Assembly: GCF_965363235.1 (NCBI RefSeq)
Contig: NC_134838.1
Coordinates: 3,539,001-3,603,000 of the forward strand
Reading direction: 5' to 3'
Length of the DNA stretch: 64,000 nt
From: Mytilus galloprovincialis
Lineage: Eukaryota; Mollusca; Bivalvia; Mytilida; Mytilidae
Shown one piece after another: positions 34,142 to 46,662 of this stretch. The notes under the pieces were generated by a model. It saw nothing but the letters and a program-made list of their open reading frames with translations, had not been told where the DNA came from and ran no database searches. The position numbers were made by a program, and so were the translations under genes. Position 1 is the stretch's first letter; every line of letters starts with the position of its first letter.

Positions 34142-35378
34142 AGACTAAGCGATCCTACATTCTGTCGGCGTCGGTGTCGTCGTCATCGTAGTCGTCGGCG
34201 GCGTCCACAAATATTCATTCAGTCTGTGGTTAAAGTTTTTGAAATTTCAATAACTTTCTTAAACTATACTGGATTTCTACCAAACTTGGACAGAAGCTTG
34301 TTAAAATAATCATAAGATAGTATCCAGAAGTAAATTTTGTAAAAATAAAATTTCTTTTTTTCCGTATTTTACGTATAAATGGACTTAGTTTTTTCTGCGG
34401 GGAAACATTACATTCACTCTGTGGTTAAAGCTTTTAAAATTTTAATAACTTTCTTAAACTATCCTGGATTTGTACAAAACTTGGACAGAAGCTTGTTTAT
34501 GATTAAAAGATAGTATCCAGAAGTAAATTTTAAAAAAAATAAATCCTTTTTTTCCGTGTTTTTCTTTTAAATGGACTTAAATTTTCTGCCAGAAACAACA
34601 CATTCACTCTGTGGTTAAAGTCTTTAAAATTTTAATAACTTTCTTAAACTATCCTGGGTTTGTACCAAACTTGGACAGAAGCTTGTTTATGATTAAAAGA
34701 TAGTATCCAGAAGCAAATTTTGTAAAAAAATAAATCCATTTTTTCCGTGTTTTTCTTTTAAATGGACATACATTTTCTGCCAGGAAACAACACATTCATT
34801 TTATGGTTAAAGCTTTTAAAATTTTAATAACTTTCTTAAACTATCCTGGATTTATACCAAACTTGGACAGAAGCTTGTTTATGATTATAAGATAGTATCA
34901 AGAAGTAAATTTAAAAAAAAAATAAATCCCTTTTTTTCTGTATTTTACTTTTAAATGGACTTAGATTTTCTGCCAGGAAACAACACATTCACTCTGTGGT
35001 TAATTTTTAATTTTTTTTAATAACTTTTTGATACTATTTTTAATTTGAACCAAACTTGGACAGAAGCTTGTTTTTGATGAAAAGCTAGTATCTAGAAGGA
35101 TATTTTGTTAATACTTTGTACCTGTGTATCTGTATTTTACTTATAAATGGACTTTTTTCTTCCAGTTAACATTACATACAATCTGCAGTTAAAAATTTTA
35201 AAACATTTATAATGTTCATAAACTATCCTGGATCTTTACCAAACTTGGACAGAAGCTTCTTACAATCAAAATATAGTATCAAGAGGAATATTTTTATTGA
35301 TTTTTTTCCTCATTTTTGTTGAACCTGTGATTTACAGCAAAAGTAGGCGAGACACTGGGTTCCGCGGAACTTTTACAA
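34142..35378 (+). mobile_element. tandem-core cassette D, copy 2
   Basis: Same plan as 15486-16352 but with about six units of about 195 bp (CTGTGG marks at about 34224, 34419 and onward) and the tail GTAGGCGAGACACT with hairpin GGGTTCCGCGGAAC at 35357-35370. The head is shortened, starting at ACTAAGCGATCCTACATTC. Different unit numbers in the two copies show expansion or contraction of the core. Confidence 0.7.
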
Positions 35379-35446
35379 ATTTTTAAAACATTTACGAGTT
35401 GACATCCAACGACACAGCTCAGTAGTTTTCATTGTAGCTTGTTTAA

Positions 35447-35714
35447 GGTGGTACCCAACACCATCACCAAAATTAATTTGGCTCGTTTAATTTTAATAAA
35501 ATTTTGAGAAAGTATTTACCATTTGACAAAAATATAAAAATTTCAAAAAATTTGAACCAACCATTTTATCAGAAAAAATACACTGGTTATATAGCAGTTT
35601 GACAAACACTAATTTTGATCATTGAGAAGCTTAATATTCCTTTAACAACACAACGTAATTAAAATGTTTAGCTGATTTTTAAAGAGTTATCTCCTTGTAG
35701 TGTTAGGTACCACC
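35447..35714. mobile_element. 268-bp MITE with TTAA duplication (piggyBac-like)
   Basis: GGTGGTACCCAACAC is inverted as GTGTTAGGTACCACC (one mismatch). The perfect palindrome TTAA flanks both ends (35443-35446 and 35715-35718), as required by piggyBac-type insertion. Non-coding. Confidence 0.8.
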
Positions 35715-36564
35715 TTAAATACTCAAGTTTAATTAGAACTTTTAAAAATATTGCATTCACCATTCAAAGAGTGCAGAAGTCCCATATAGTAGACAAAAAA
35801 CATGAAATAACTTTCAAAGTTCGTTAGAATTGATTATTTTTTTATTAGGGGAAACATTTATTATTTGATATCTTATTGTTCTCAATTTAAATTTATGTTT
35901 TATAATAAATAAGTTTTAATTTTTAAAAAAAAGTTTAAATGTTGTAGTCATTTCTAGTTTGGCAAAGTTTCAAACTATGTACACTCATGTTAATTTAACC
36001 GTCCTTCAGTGTTTTGGATAAATGATTTCATATTAAGTTTAATAGGCTGCAGTTTTGTAGCTAGCTACCAAGGAGGCCTTTTTTACATACATTTAGCCTT
36101 TAAAACTGTGACATGATGTTTTGCATTACTTTTGATTGAAAAAATAGAGTTGACCAATTATTTTTACAGGAGTTGTGCCCATGAACATATATATATATCT
36201 TATGTCTTGGGTGAATTTCAAAAACAGTGCTCTGATCAAATATTTTTACATGAATTACTTCCCTTCACATGTATTTTATTATAGAAAGTAACATTTTTTT
36301 TACAAACTAAATCATTTTGTTAGAGTTTTAAAGGTGATCCAGAAAAATAACAATTTTTCTTCTAATTTACTTTCAATTTCATAATATCCAATGGTCGACT
36401 GCATTATTGTAATAAAATTGCATCCTTAAACTTTTCTTGCCCAAATTTGGAGTATGTTGGCGGTGCAGGATTAAGAAATATGCAGCCAAGTCCAAATCTG
36501 ATTGTGGATGTTAAATGCTCGGCCTCATATGTAGGGAAAGTACTGTTATCTCAGCAATTTTTAT

Positions 36565-37596
36565 ACGACCAACAAATATTTTGGGTTCGTATAATGCTAT
36601 GATGATGTCATTGTCGTCTGTGAAATCTTCAATTAAACTGCACTGTGTTATAGATTTTTAAGATCATTGACCACATTTTGTGTCAGAAAGCTGTTTTACC
36701 AATTTATGTCAAAAATTTGATCACAATCAAAATTCAGACAGTATCAAGCTTGAATATTGTGTCCAAATTTGCCCCAACTGTTCAGGGTTCAACCTCTGTG
36801 ATCGTATAAGGCTACGCTTTGTGGAGCACTTTATTGGCTTATATCTCTGAAACCAAAGCATTAAGAGCAAAGCTGACTATGCTAAAAGGTTGATCAGGTT
36901 GACATCTATCTGGCCTCAAAATTTCAGATGAATCGGGCAATCCGTTGTTTGATTGCTGCCCCTGAATTGGTAATTTTAAGGAAATTTTGCCGTTTGAGGT
37001 TATGATATTGAATACTTTTTTAGATTGAGATAAACTGTAAACAGTAATTATGTTCAGCAAAGTAAAATTTACAAATAAGTCAACATAATCAAAATTGTCA
37101 GTTGACCCCTTAAGGAGTTATTGCCCTCTATAGTCAATTTTTAACATTTTTTTGTAATCTTTTACAAAAATCTTCTTTTCTGAAACTTCTTGGCCAAATG
37201 AAACTGAACTTGACCACAATCATCATTAGGGTATTTAGTTTTAAAAATGTGTCCGATGACCCTGCCCGCCAACCAAGATGACCGACATCGCTAAAAATAG
37301 TACGTAGGGGTAAAATGCTAGTTTTGGCTCATATCTTTTAATCCAAAGTATTTAGAGCAAATCTGACGAAGGTAAAAAAAAAATAATTTGTCAAGAACTA
37401 TCTGCACTGAAATTTTCAGACCAATCATGCAGCCTGTTGTTGGGTCGCTACCCCTAAATTGGTAATTTTAAGAAAATTTTACAGTTTTTGGTTGTTATCT
37501 TCAATATTATTATAGATAGAGATAACCTGTAAACAGCAATAATGTACAGCAAAGAAAGATCTACAAATAAGCCAATATGACCAAAATGGGCAATTA
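36565..37596 (+). repeat. tandem cassette G, left part
   Basis: Units of roughly 370 bp contain TTGACCCCTTAAGGAGTTAT, TTGCCCTCTATAGTCAATTT and AATTGGTAATTTTAAG. The sequence breaks off at GGCAATTA, where the 3.5-kb transposon begins, and resumes at 41133. An inverted piece of the same family is at 53555-54140. Confidence 0.6.
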
Positions 37597-40500
37597 GTGG
37601 GGCGGCTTAGTACCGAAATTTGACAAAATCATGCAAATGGTGATACAAGCAAGGGATTTGGCATAGACGTTCATTAGGGAGTACTTTATTATATTAGAGG
37701 GGTAGCCATCATGATTTTGATTTTTTTCACGGCGGCCATCTTGAATTCAAAATTGACATCATTTTGCTCAATCGTAGAGATTGAAAAACTGTCCTAACCA
37801 TTTTCAACACTATATATATGTCATAAAAACTATTTGATATACAATAAACTGATATGAAAATATGTCAAACAGACAACAATTGTAAAAATAAATCACCACT
37901 TCCGGTTTGGGTCGTAAAAATTCATACACTCGAATGAAATAATAGTGGTATAGATATACGATAAAAATGTCCGTTTGATATATCGGTAATTATGAAGGAC
38001 ATGCTGGAGGATCGATCAGAGTAATAATCTACGATATTTACGATGTATTCCGTTTTAACAGCTACATGAACACAATGTTGTACAGGTCAAGCCAGATTTG
38101 TAACACTTACCAGAACAAGTTTTCTTGCAGCCACATTTGTGTAACTCCTGGAAAGATGCAGCTATTGCTGCTAATTGTGTCCAATGAGGAATCCACATTC
38201 CATCTGCTTTTTTCTTAACTCATCCCCAATCACCAGGACTAGGTAGATGTTGATCATGTGTGACTGCCTGTCCCCATACATGGCGACCTTGGTATGTAGC
38301 TCGTTTGGTATGCTCAAGTAGTGCAGCTCTAGTGGGTGGAATGGTGTCATATTGTCTTTGTTTGCGTGCAAACAGTTCAAGTCTGGATTCGTTGATGTCA
38401 AATGTTGTTGTAGTTCTGTCGTACATAACCACAACAAATGCCTCTATCAACTCCATATCAGCTTCACTGACTAATACAGGTTTCTTACTTAATCGTTTAA
38501 AAACCTCGGTTACATCATTAAATATTTCCCACATCTGCCATGCCGATTTTCCCCCTTTCCATGAAAAGCGGAGACCGTGTCACATCCAGTGAAAAAATGA
38601 AAAAAAGGCAAAGCTTCTGATTTAGAACCAAGAGCATGATTAATTTCGTGATTCGGACGCCATCTCAGGTCTTTTCCTTTTCCAAAGGCAACCCAAAGTG
38701 TAGGTGGTATTTACTGATTCCTTCTAACGCCGATATTATCTTTCATTGGATGTTGAAAAATAGAGATTCCGGTCCCACGAAAAGATGATTTTGATGTTGC
38801 TGAGCTTGGGTTGTGATCTATGATGTCGACTGCAGCTGTGGTAAACACTTTGCCCTTTAATAAAGGCGGGCATACCACACCTTTATTTAAATAACGTTCA
38901 ACAACAGCTTCACATAGTTGAGTTGATATTTCCAGTACCCGATCGTAAGAGATACATAACCCATGTTGAAATAATGTATCTATTAGATGTCTCTTCCTGG
39001 TTTTTGCAAAGAGTAACAGTCCAAGATACACACAAAATGGTGTCTCGCGATCAGCTGAATGTCTTTGTTGAACTGTAACCTTTTGCCTGTTTGGATGATA
39101 ATTAAACATTAAAAGTTGGGCCAGAGCTGAGTCAGACTTTATAGAAACGTTGTCTAACTGCGATTTAATATCAGGTCCATGTTCTATCTTTTTCACCAAC
39201 TGTAACAAAGGAGGGGTTATGCTATCATCGATATCTTCAGAGACCAAGAATCCTGAAAATGTTGTCCTCTTTGTAGCTAATTGGCAGCGAATCAATTCGG
39301 CCGTCTTTGCCATATGCATGGTGTCATTATAATCACAAGCAAACACTATAGCTGGTCCTATTTCTTATTCATACATCAAAAGTACATCTCTGCCCTTTGT
39401 GTGTGCTTCTAATTCAGGCATCTTCTGCAATAGCTTGTCCTTCAGTTGAGTAGAATGTACCTGTGAAGAAGAACCAAGCTGTGCCAATTTTTTCTCGTAC
39501 AGGTTTGCCAAGTCTGCTTATCGAAACACAACCGACTCTTCAGAGTTTCTTTGAGTTTCAAAAATGTATGTAACCAGCTCAGCTAATGCAGTTTCTTTCA
39601 TTATAGTTTCCTCCTGTGTGCAACTTTTTTCGATCTCTAGTTGTCTCTTCTTTGATCTCTCTCTGTTATATACAGCTGCTGCATTACTAGACGGATAATA
39701 CTTCATCTCTTGTGCTATAACATCACCACTACTCAGCTTTGCCAACAGTTGTTTATCCTGAAGAGCTGTTGCACAATCCACTAGTCGTTTGTTTAGTTTC
39801 ATTGTCATTACCTCTCTTAAGACAGATAAAGGCGACTCTTTATCACAAATGAAACATTTATGCACATTTTCAGCTGGATTTTGTTGTTGATATTTAGAAC
39901 GAAGTGTACACCTAAAAAGTTTAGGAGACGTACAGTCACTAGAAGTTCAAGATGGTATCGGTGACATATTGCGTTTCTGGGCTCACTCAAGTTTAGTATT
40001 ATTGAACTTTATCCTACACAAAGTATGGTACTTGATATTTTCTTTTTTCATTGTGCTTTCAATACCCTCTCCATGGTTTAATCGCCGAATATCAACAGGG
40101 ATAGGGAGGGCATTTAATACATGAAAAAGAGGGATATTTTTGCCTAACATTGTATATCCTTCGTCTAACGATTTCAGTAGGTCTGCTGTGAACTCCTGAC
40201 ACAAACAACATTTTGTTCAATCAGTTTCCCAACTATCTGCTGAGGAAGCTGATAAGCGAATTCGTTTCGCCATTTCAAAAACTAAGTAACTTTTATATAA
40301 ACAAAAGTAATCAACAATGAACTAATAGAACAATGACGCAAATATTATCTGAGCAATGAATAAATGCAACAAAAAACTCGAACCGAGTGAAACTAATCAA
40401 CTATTAGAGAAGTGCACAAAGTGTGTGTGTCTGTAACATGAATACATTTACGCAACATAGAGTAACGTAAAATTCTAGAAATTGTATACATTTCAAGATT

Positions 40501-41132
40501 ACTTTTCTAATTATGTTATTTGATGTATTAACAACATTATTATTATAGAATTGTGTTAGTAATAGGGATAGAATTCCTTCAAATCAATATCCGATCAGAA
40601 TTGCAAATAAAACTTCGTAACTAAAAATATGAACGGTGGATAGACAAATACCGAGACACGTCTTATAACAACGAGAACACACACTCTTTAAAAAAGGTTA
40701 ACTAGAATAAAATTGCGCCCTCTATTGCCTATAACCTATCGAACCTAATGTAGCAATCGAAGATTAGTCGAAGATTTGTGGAATATAAAGACTGACATTA
40801 TTCGGGTTATAAAACAGTCATATTCGGGATATTCATAAAATCAGGAGTGAGTTATCGACCGATATTTGACCGAAAGTGATGCTTTATCTTATATAACAAT
40901 GATTTACTCCATTTTGTAACATTTTGGATACAATACAAGCAAAACGGATCATACATATAATGTCTTTTCTCTGAGAAGACGCCATTTCGAAAATTCAAGA
41001 TGGCCGTCATGATCGGATGATTTTTTTTCGTGGCTACCCCCCTAATATCATTACATACACCCAAAGGCATGTCCTTACAAAGTTTCATGCTTGTATCACC
41101 ATTTGCATGATTTGTGTGGTAAGCTGCTTAAC
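37597..41132. mobile_element. 3.5-kb TIR-bounded DNA element carrying an uncharacterised protein
   Basis: The ends are imperfect inverted repeats over about 150 bp: AATCATGCAAATGGTGATAC, then AAGCA near 37632 is inverted as GTATCACCATTTGCATGATT ending near 41112. The GGGGTAGCCA and GGCGGCCATCTTGAATT blocks are likewise mirrored as TGGCTACCCC and AATTCAAGATGGCCGTC. The outermost bases are G...C, flanked by TA on both sides (37595-37596 and 41133-41134). The flanking family G sequence joins smoothly across the gap. Its only coding content is the minus-strand reading at 38055-40273. No known transposase signature was recognised. Confidence 0.75.
38055..40273 (-). pseudogene. element-encoded protein of an uncharacterised multicopy family, decayed
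   Basis: Colinear minus-strand segments: a start MAKRIRLSASS at 40273; cysteine pairs CCLCQ and CFICDKE; VDCATALQDKQLLAKLSSGD; then LIDTLFQHGLCISYDRVLEI, AVDIIDHNPSSATSKSSFRG and GISIFQHP; later FFTGCDTVSAFHGKG, DTIPPTRAALLEHTKRATYQ and PSPGDWG; and a cysteine-rich end CGCKKTCSGKCYKSG with CTTLCSC. From memory this order matches uncharacterised proteins present in many copies in marine invertebrates. The copy has several interruptions and seems shorter in the middle than intact relatives, so it is dead. The GCDT-x-S-x-F-x-G-x-G motif resembles the helix-hairpin-helix part of PIN/FEN-type nucleases; this is inference. Confidence 0.6.
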
Positions 41133-41345
41133 TAAATTGACCACTTTAGGAGTTATTGCCCTTTATAGTCAATTTTGTAAAATTTTGTAAATTTTTACAA
41201 AATATTTTCCCCTGAAACTACTGGGCGAAGCAGCAAAAATATTCAGTGAAGTAAGATCTACATACACATCACCATGACCAAAATACAATTTTGTCATGAA
41301 TCCATGTGTGTCTTTTGTTTAATATGCACATAGGCCAAGGTGAGC
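41133..41345 (+). repeat. tandem cassette G, right part
   Basis: Continues the repeat interrupted at 37596 with TAAATTGACCACTTTAGGAG and TTGCCCTTTATAGTCAATTT. Confidence 0.6.
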
Positions 41346-41364
41346 GACACAGGTTCTTTGTAGC

Positions 41365-41835
41365 CTCTAGTTTCAATGAGCTTTGAACTTTTAAGTATTT
41401 TGGCCTCGAGCATCACTGAAGAGACAATGATTCTTGAAATACGGATTTGGTGCAGAAATGTTATTATTTTAAACTTCTCAAATAATGCATCATGTTGGTG
41501 TGGAGTTTTAATTCCCCGAGGTTATCACCAGCACAGTAGTCAGTACTTCTGTGCTGACATGAATAATAATTGGTACAGATATATTTGTAAATTAACTGTT
41601 TACAACTCTTTCGTTTTTTTTTTGTCTCGAAATATTAAGGCTTTTCTACCTTAGAAATAGACTACCTTAGCTGTATTTCGCAAAACAATTAGGAATTTTG
41701 ATCATCAGTGCTCTTCAACTTTGTACTTTATTTGGCCTTTTAAACTTTTTTTGATTCGAGCGTCACTGGTGAGTCTTTTGTAGACGAAACGCGCGTCTGC
41801 AGTAAATACAAAATTTAATCCTGGTATCTATGATG
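41365..41835 (+). repeat. interspersed family I
   Basis: It contains GAGCATCACTGAAGAGACAA, GGAGTTTTAATTCCCCGAGG, then GTCTTTTGTAGACGAAACGC and TTTAATCCTGGTATCTATGA. Fragments recur at 47815-47900, 48540-48670 and near 51540, and inverted at 60440-60900. Confidence 0.6.
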
Positions 41836-42114
41836 AGTTTACTTAAAGTATATATTCTAGATACTGATATTCTTTATCATTTTAATTAAATGTAATGATG
41901 CTTTTGTTATAATTTTAACCCCTTCTGTTTAATTCATTTTTAGACATACACTTTTAGCGTAGATTAATTAGTACTTAAACATGCCACCATTGTGTTATTA
42001 TTTTGTATACTTGTTTTTTAATTAGTACTTTGTATATAGAGTGTATATAACCAATTTCGTTTTTCTAAGTTGAAATAGTTGAAAAATTTTCCTATAGTGA
42101 TTAAGATTATATAA
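41836..42114. other. AT-rich stretch, nothing recognised
   Basis: No exon-like reading or repeat ends were found. Confidence 0.4.
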
Positions 42115-42345
42115 TAATGTTGACTGCTGTACCTTAATTTTTTTTAAACGTTAACTTATACTATCTGTTTATTTTGCTCACACACCGTTGTCAATATAAT
42201 GGGATTTTATGCGATTGTCATACAAGTGAAAGGTTTACCTAGCAGTTAAATGCACCATTGTGTATCTTCGGACATGACTGTACCAATTTAGTAATATGAC
42301 ATTTGTTTACATTCGTTTGATGCATGTGAGCTTTTGATTTGTTAT
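42115..42345 (+). repeat. interspersed family K
   Basis: It shares TGACTGCTGTACC, ACAAGTGAAAGGTTTA and ATTCGTTTGATGCATGTGAG with 33245-33545. Confidence 0.5.
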
Positions 42346-43204
42346 TAGCCCTTTTTAAAACTTGGTTCAACAGATCTTATAGCCACCAAACTATTACAGA
42401 AAAGGCTTTAGAAAAAAATTCTATTTAACCTGTTGAAAAGTCGTACATTAACAATTTTCAACTCTCTCAGCATCATGATCATCGGTAACTGATACCGATA
42501 CATTATAAACTTGTACGGGTTGTGTAATCAATGTAAGACGGCAATTGACGTCATTATACATTATACATTTCAGTTTTAGATACAGTCTTCTATTGTTCAT
42601 TTCCTCTCCAAAGGAATACACATGCTGAGAAATGTTGATGGAAGAAGGAATATATTGATCAAAATCACCCTTTTACTCTTTACTGAAATTTAAAAATATA
42701 AATTCTGATGATAAATGTAAGGTGTTTTTGTTCAGTTCTAAGAAGCACGTGTCATCACTGAGCATATTCCTGGATCTTTTAATTAAAAACATATATAAAA
42801 AAGCGAACATAAGGTATGTAATCTTATTACAGTAAGCTAGAGATGTGAAGATTTAAGTTGCTTTTTCTGATATGTTATTTGATTATTTATATTCTTTATG
42901 CGTTTTCTGTTTTAGCGGTTCTTCAAAGTTTTATACAATTCATAACACTATTTAGATATCCAAAATGTATCGTTATGGTGTATTAAAATTTGAATCGTTA
43001 ATGAACTTGTACTAATCAGTTACCAAAAATAAAACATTGTAATACCGAGTAGCTAAAAGAATTAATTGATAAGTTACCAAAAGGAGTGTTGTATTTCAAA
43101 AGAACAATCATAAATTATCGTACAACATGGTAACCAAATAATTACACTGTAATACAAATCAAGTAAGCAACAAATGAAATAGTTCTGAAATTAAACGATC
43201 TAAC

Positions 43205-43412
43205 TGAATAATTTCTTGACCTGTTTCCGATTTTATGCAATATGTAAATATTCATCAATTAAGCAAAAGTGTGAAGGTTAATATCAAACAATGGAAAAAT
43301 AAAGGCCAACAAAGAACACATGTGTTTGGATAACTGAATAATTTCTTAACCTGTTTCCGATTTTATGCAATATGCAAATATTCATCAATAAAGCAAAACT
43401 GTAAAGGTTAAT
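43205..43412 (+). repeat. direct duplication of about 80 bp
   Basis: CTGAATAATTTCTTGACCTG, then TTTCCGATTTTATGCAATAT, recurs about 128 bases later with few changes, followed in both by AAATATTCATCAAT and GGTTAATATC. Confidence 0.8.
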
Positions 43413-45169
43413 ATCTTCATTTCATTTCTGTTTATATAGCAAGTGACGCGTTGTTACTCTGTCGACGCACTTAATCTCGCCGCTTAAAGATTTACAGCGA
43501 TTCCGCCAGTTATTGTTTGTTTTCTTGATTTGTCTATTCTTAATTGATTTGCGATATTTGAACATCGATACACTACTTTCAACTAAATGTTAATTATAAA
43601 TTTAAGATGGACTAATCCACAAATGTCTACATAAAGAAATGCCTGTTCCAAGTCAGGAATATGACAGTTGTTTCCCATTCGTTTGATATGTTTGAACTTT
43701 TGATTTTGCTATTTGATAAAAGACTTTCCGTTTTGAATTTTCCGTAGAGTCCGGTATTTTTCTTTGAAATATCTAATCAATATGAATGCGAAAAAATGAT
43801 CCAAATAAACTCATCAGCGTTTGCAGACAGAACAAATAACTTTGTTATTAGAATGTCAGCGTGTCACTAGAAATGATTCATTAACGGATTTAAGTTTGCA
43901 TGCATAAAAGGTCATCCACACATGAACCCTAATTTGATGCTTCAAATCCTACGCGTAGGACAAGTATTTATCTCTTTGGTTGTCGTTTGTATTTGTGTAA
44001 CAGATTTGTTTTTCGTGAAATTTTGTACATGAATAAGGCCGAGACAATTATTTTTTTTAATTTCTCATTTCAACTTAGTTTCAAATTTTTGAGGCAAAAC
44101 ATGCTCACAATTCCACATGATTTATATGTGACTGTTTCGTGTCAGGTACTTAATCAGTAGATATCATATTGTAATTTCAAATAGTTCAATGAAAACAAAT
44201 TCACCACAATTATGTGTACACTTTAATTTAAACTGTAATTGTACTGCTCCTCGGGGCGTCTTGATTGACAAATACAAAAATGCTGACGTTGTTGTTACGA
44301 GGTTTAATAATAATATGTGTCTGTACAATTACTGAAGTGGTTGAGTCTGACATACTGTTGGGTTGCCGTCTCATGCATTTCCACTATGATTTAATTATTC
44401 TAATTTCTTCTGAGTGTCAGGAAAACAAAAACTCAATCAGGTGCTCTTCTTGAACATGCATGAAATATTTGTCACTGGAAGTTAAGAAACCAACACTCAA
44501 TCAATTGTCGATCAGAAACAGACGTGACTAGCGCACATACTACGTATAATGATATTGCTTTTTATCGTAGACTTCATTTCACATTCCCACTGCTTTACAT
44601 CTGTCTACAACGTATATCTTTTACATAACGATCTGTATAAACTTAAGATTAAGTTTATCATCATGTTGTGAACTGAATATTTTTTGCAAAAGTACAATTA
44701 ACTATAATAGCAAGTAAAAAAAGATTACCAAGAGTCTTAAGTTATCTGAGAAAATTTGTTGAAATGTCATAAACACATTATGTGATAAATCTATAAGTAT
44801 TTGATAGTTCATCATTTTATTTTTTCACTTTTGTTGTGTCGTTTATTCAGCAGTATGGATTTAGTTTATAAATTTCTAAACTTAGCATTTTATCCATATT
44901 CATTCGTCTAATTTGACCTCAAACACCTATGTGCTTGAAGTTTAATGTTTACTGTCGTTTAGTCTTTTCATCGAGTCAAGAAATTATATACAAGTACAGT
45001 CCTACTTAACATAATTGTTCTTTTTTATGTTTTCAAACTTTAAATAATGTTTTATGATTTGATTCGTTCGGTACAATTTTATATCGCGAAAATAAAAGTC
45101 TTTAGAGAGACAGAAATATCAAAGACTTATTCAAATTCATAAATAGAAGGCAAACTCAACGAAATGCGA

Positions 45170-45400
45170 AAAAAAAACACGACGGGCGAAACATGCGAAG
45201 CAGGATCTACTTACCCTTCCGGAGCACTTCCAGCCCCCAGTTTTTGGTGGGGTTCCTGTTGCTTAGTCTATTTTTTTTTATGTTGTGTCTCGGTACTATT
45301 ATTTTTCAGTTTGTTTTTAGATTTATAATTCTTTAATGTCCCTCTGGTATATTTCGCCCCTCTTTGAAGAGTACGTCTGTCGTGCTATGCATACATTACA
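45170..45400 (+). mobile_element. family J: solo 3' tail of the RT element
   Basis: Blocks CCCTTCCGGAGCACTTCCAG, TTTTTGGTGGGGTTCCTGTT and AATGTCCCTCTGGTATATTT match the other J copies. Confidence 0.55.
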
Positions 45401-45705
45401 CTCAATGCAGAACTCATTAAAGATGTCACACTCGGTAATAGGAAACAATCAATATCTTAGGATGTCATGCCTTTAATATTACCTTCTTTTACATTCTAAA
45501 AAAATTTAGATTATTAAATTAAAGTAATTTAAACTTACATCGTTGACGACATTTCTTGAAAATATTCAAATAATGTAGATGTTCAAGTGTTGAACACAAA
45601 CTCTTTATGTGAATACTTTTGTATGTACAAAATTGATCTTATTTTCCAATTTGATGTCTCCTCATATTTTACATATTCATAGTCTTATCCAATGATATAG
45701 TTATG

Positions 45706-45730
45706 TATATATATATATATATATATATAT
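45706..45730. repeat. TA dinucleotide microsatellite
   Basis: About twelve uninterrupted TA units. Confidence 0.95.
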
Positions 45731-46529
45731 CCCCGAACAATTCAATTATCACACATGTTATAAAAATCATAAATACAAACGGACAAAATATGAACATGCA
45801 TAGACATCATGTGATTACAAGAAAGCAAGGACATACACCATGTACACGTAGTTAATGCAACCTCAAGAAAAATGTGAGGAAAATGTGATTTGAATAAAAC
45901 TGACAATCAATCAACCCGTCATAAAGTTACTTTTTCTTCATTTAGATACCATATATAGCAGTCTATACACGTCATAACGTAAAACAACAAATATTTCTTG
46001 TCACTTGATTGAATGCCAAGTAATCCCCAAGACAATTGTACAAACGAGTCACAACACCAATGTACATCCAAGACGTTTTGCACGTTTTACTTCAAACTGG
46101 AGTTCTAAGGACGGAACAATAGTTTTCTGATGGATTGGCCGGTAAATATTACGTTTAATTTATTTATAATGAACAAAAAAATGACGTTTATCTCTTTATT
46201 AACTGTTATTCCAGCGGTATAATGACGTTAATTTCCAGTTATAGACATGTAGAAAAAACTCGTTAGCTAAGAGGAATGACGAAGAAAACAATACTACATT
46301 CAACTAAAGATTAAGCAACACGCAACCTACCAAAACTAGTTATAGACGCAGTTTCTCCAGCAGGTTGTGGAATATCTAAGATCATAAAACTCAATATAAA
46401 TAGTTAAGTTAAATATATGATATTCAACTGAGTTAGAATTTAAAGAGTCAAGACGTTTTTCCTATCACAACCAATTCTATATGTTTGTATGTGTGTTTGT
46501 TTACTGATGACAGATGAACTTTACCTAAG

Positions 46530-46662
46530 ATGAACGAGACTGTAAATAACGAGTCAGATAGAAGCCTGGTACAAACAGCTGAAATCTTGTTGAATCGTGA
46601 GGATCAATGGGTATACCTTGCAGTTGGTCTAGTCACACTTGTCATCGCAGCTGGTTGTGCAG
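46530..46662 (+). CDS. GPCR coding exon 1
   Basis: MNETVNNESDRSLVQ through WVYLAVGLVTLVIAAGCA, ending in phase 1 at the donor GCAG|GTATGT. This is the extracellular N-terminus and most of TM1. The Asn-rich start fits a glycosylated ectodomain without a signal peptide. Confidence 0.8.

Larger units (their letters stand above)
42346..46529. other. AT-rich intergenic region upstream of the GPCR
   Basis: No gene could be supported. It holds a segmental duplication (43205-43412), a family K piece near 43640-43760, an RT-element tail (45170-45400) and a TA microsatellite (45706-45730), listed separately. A 62-residue ORF at 44265 begins with a hydrophobic run but has no other support. Confidence 0.4.

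Noticed and set aside
38171-38437. 88-residue minus-strand ORF beginning MLWLCTTELQQ
   Set aside because: Shadow frame of the element protein, whose family-like reading (DTIPPTRAALLEHTK) is in another frame of the same strand.
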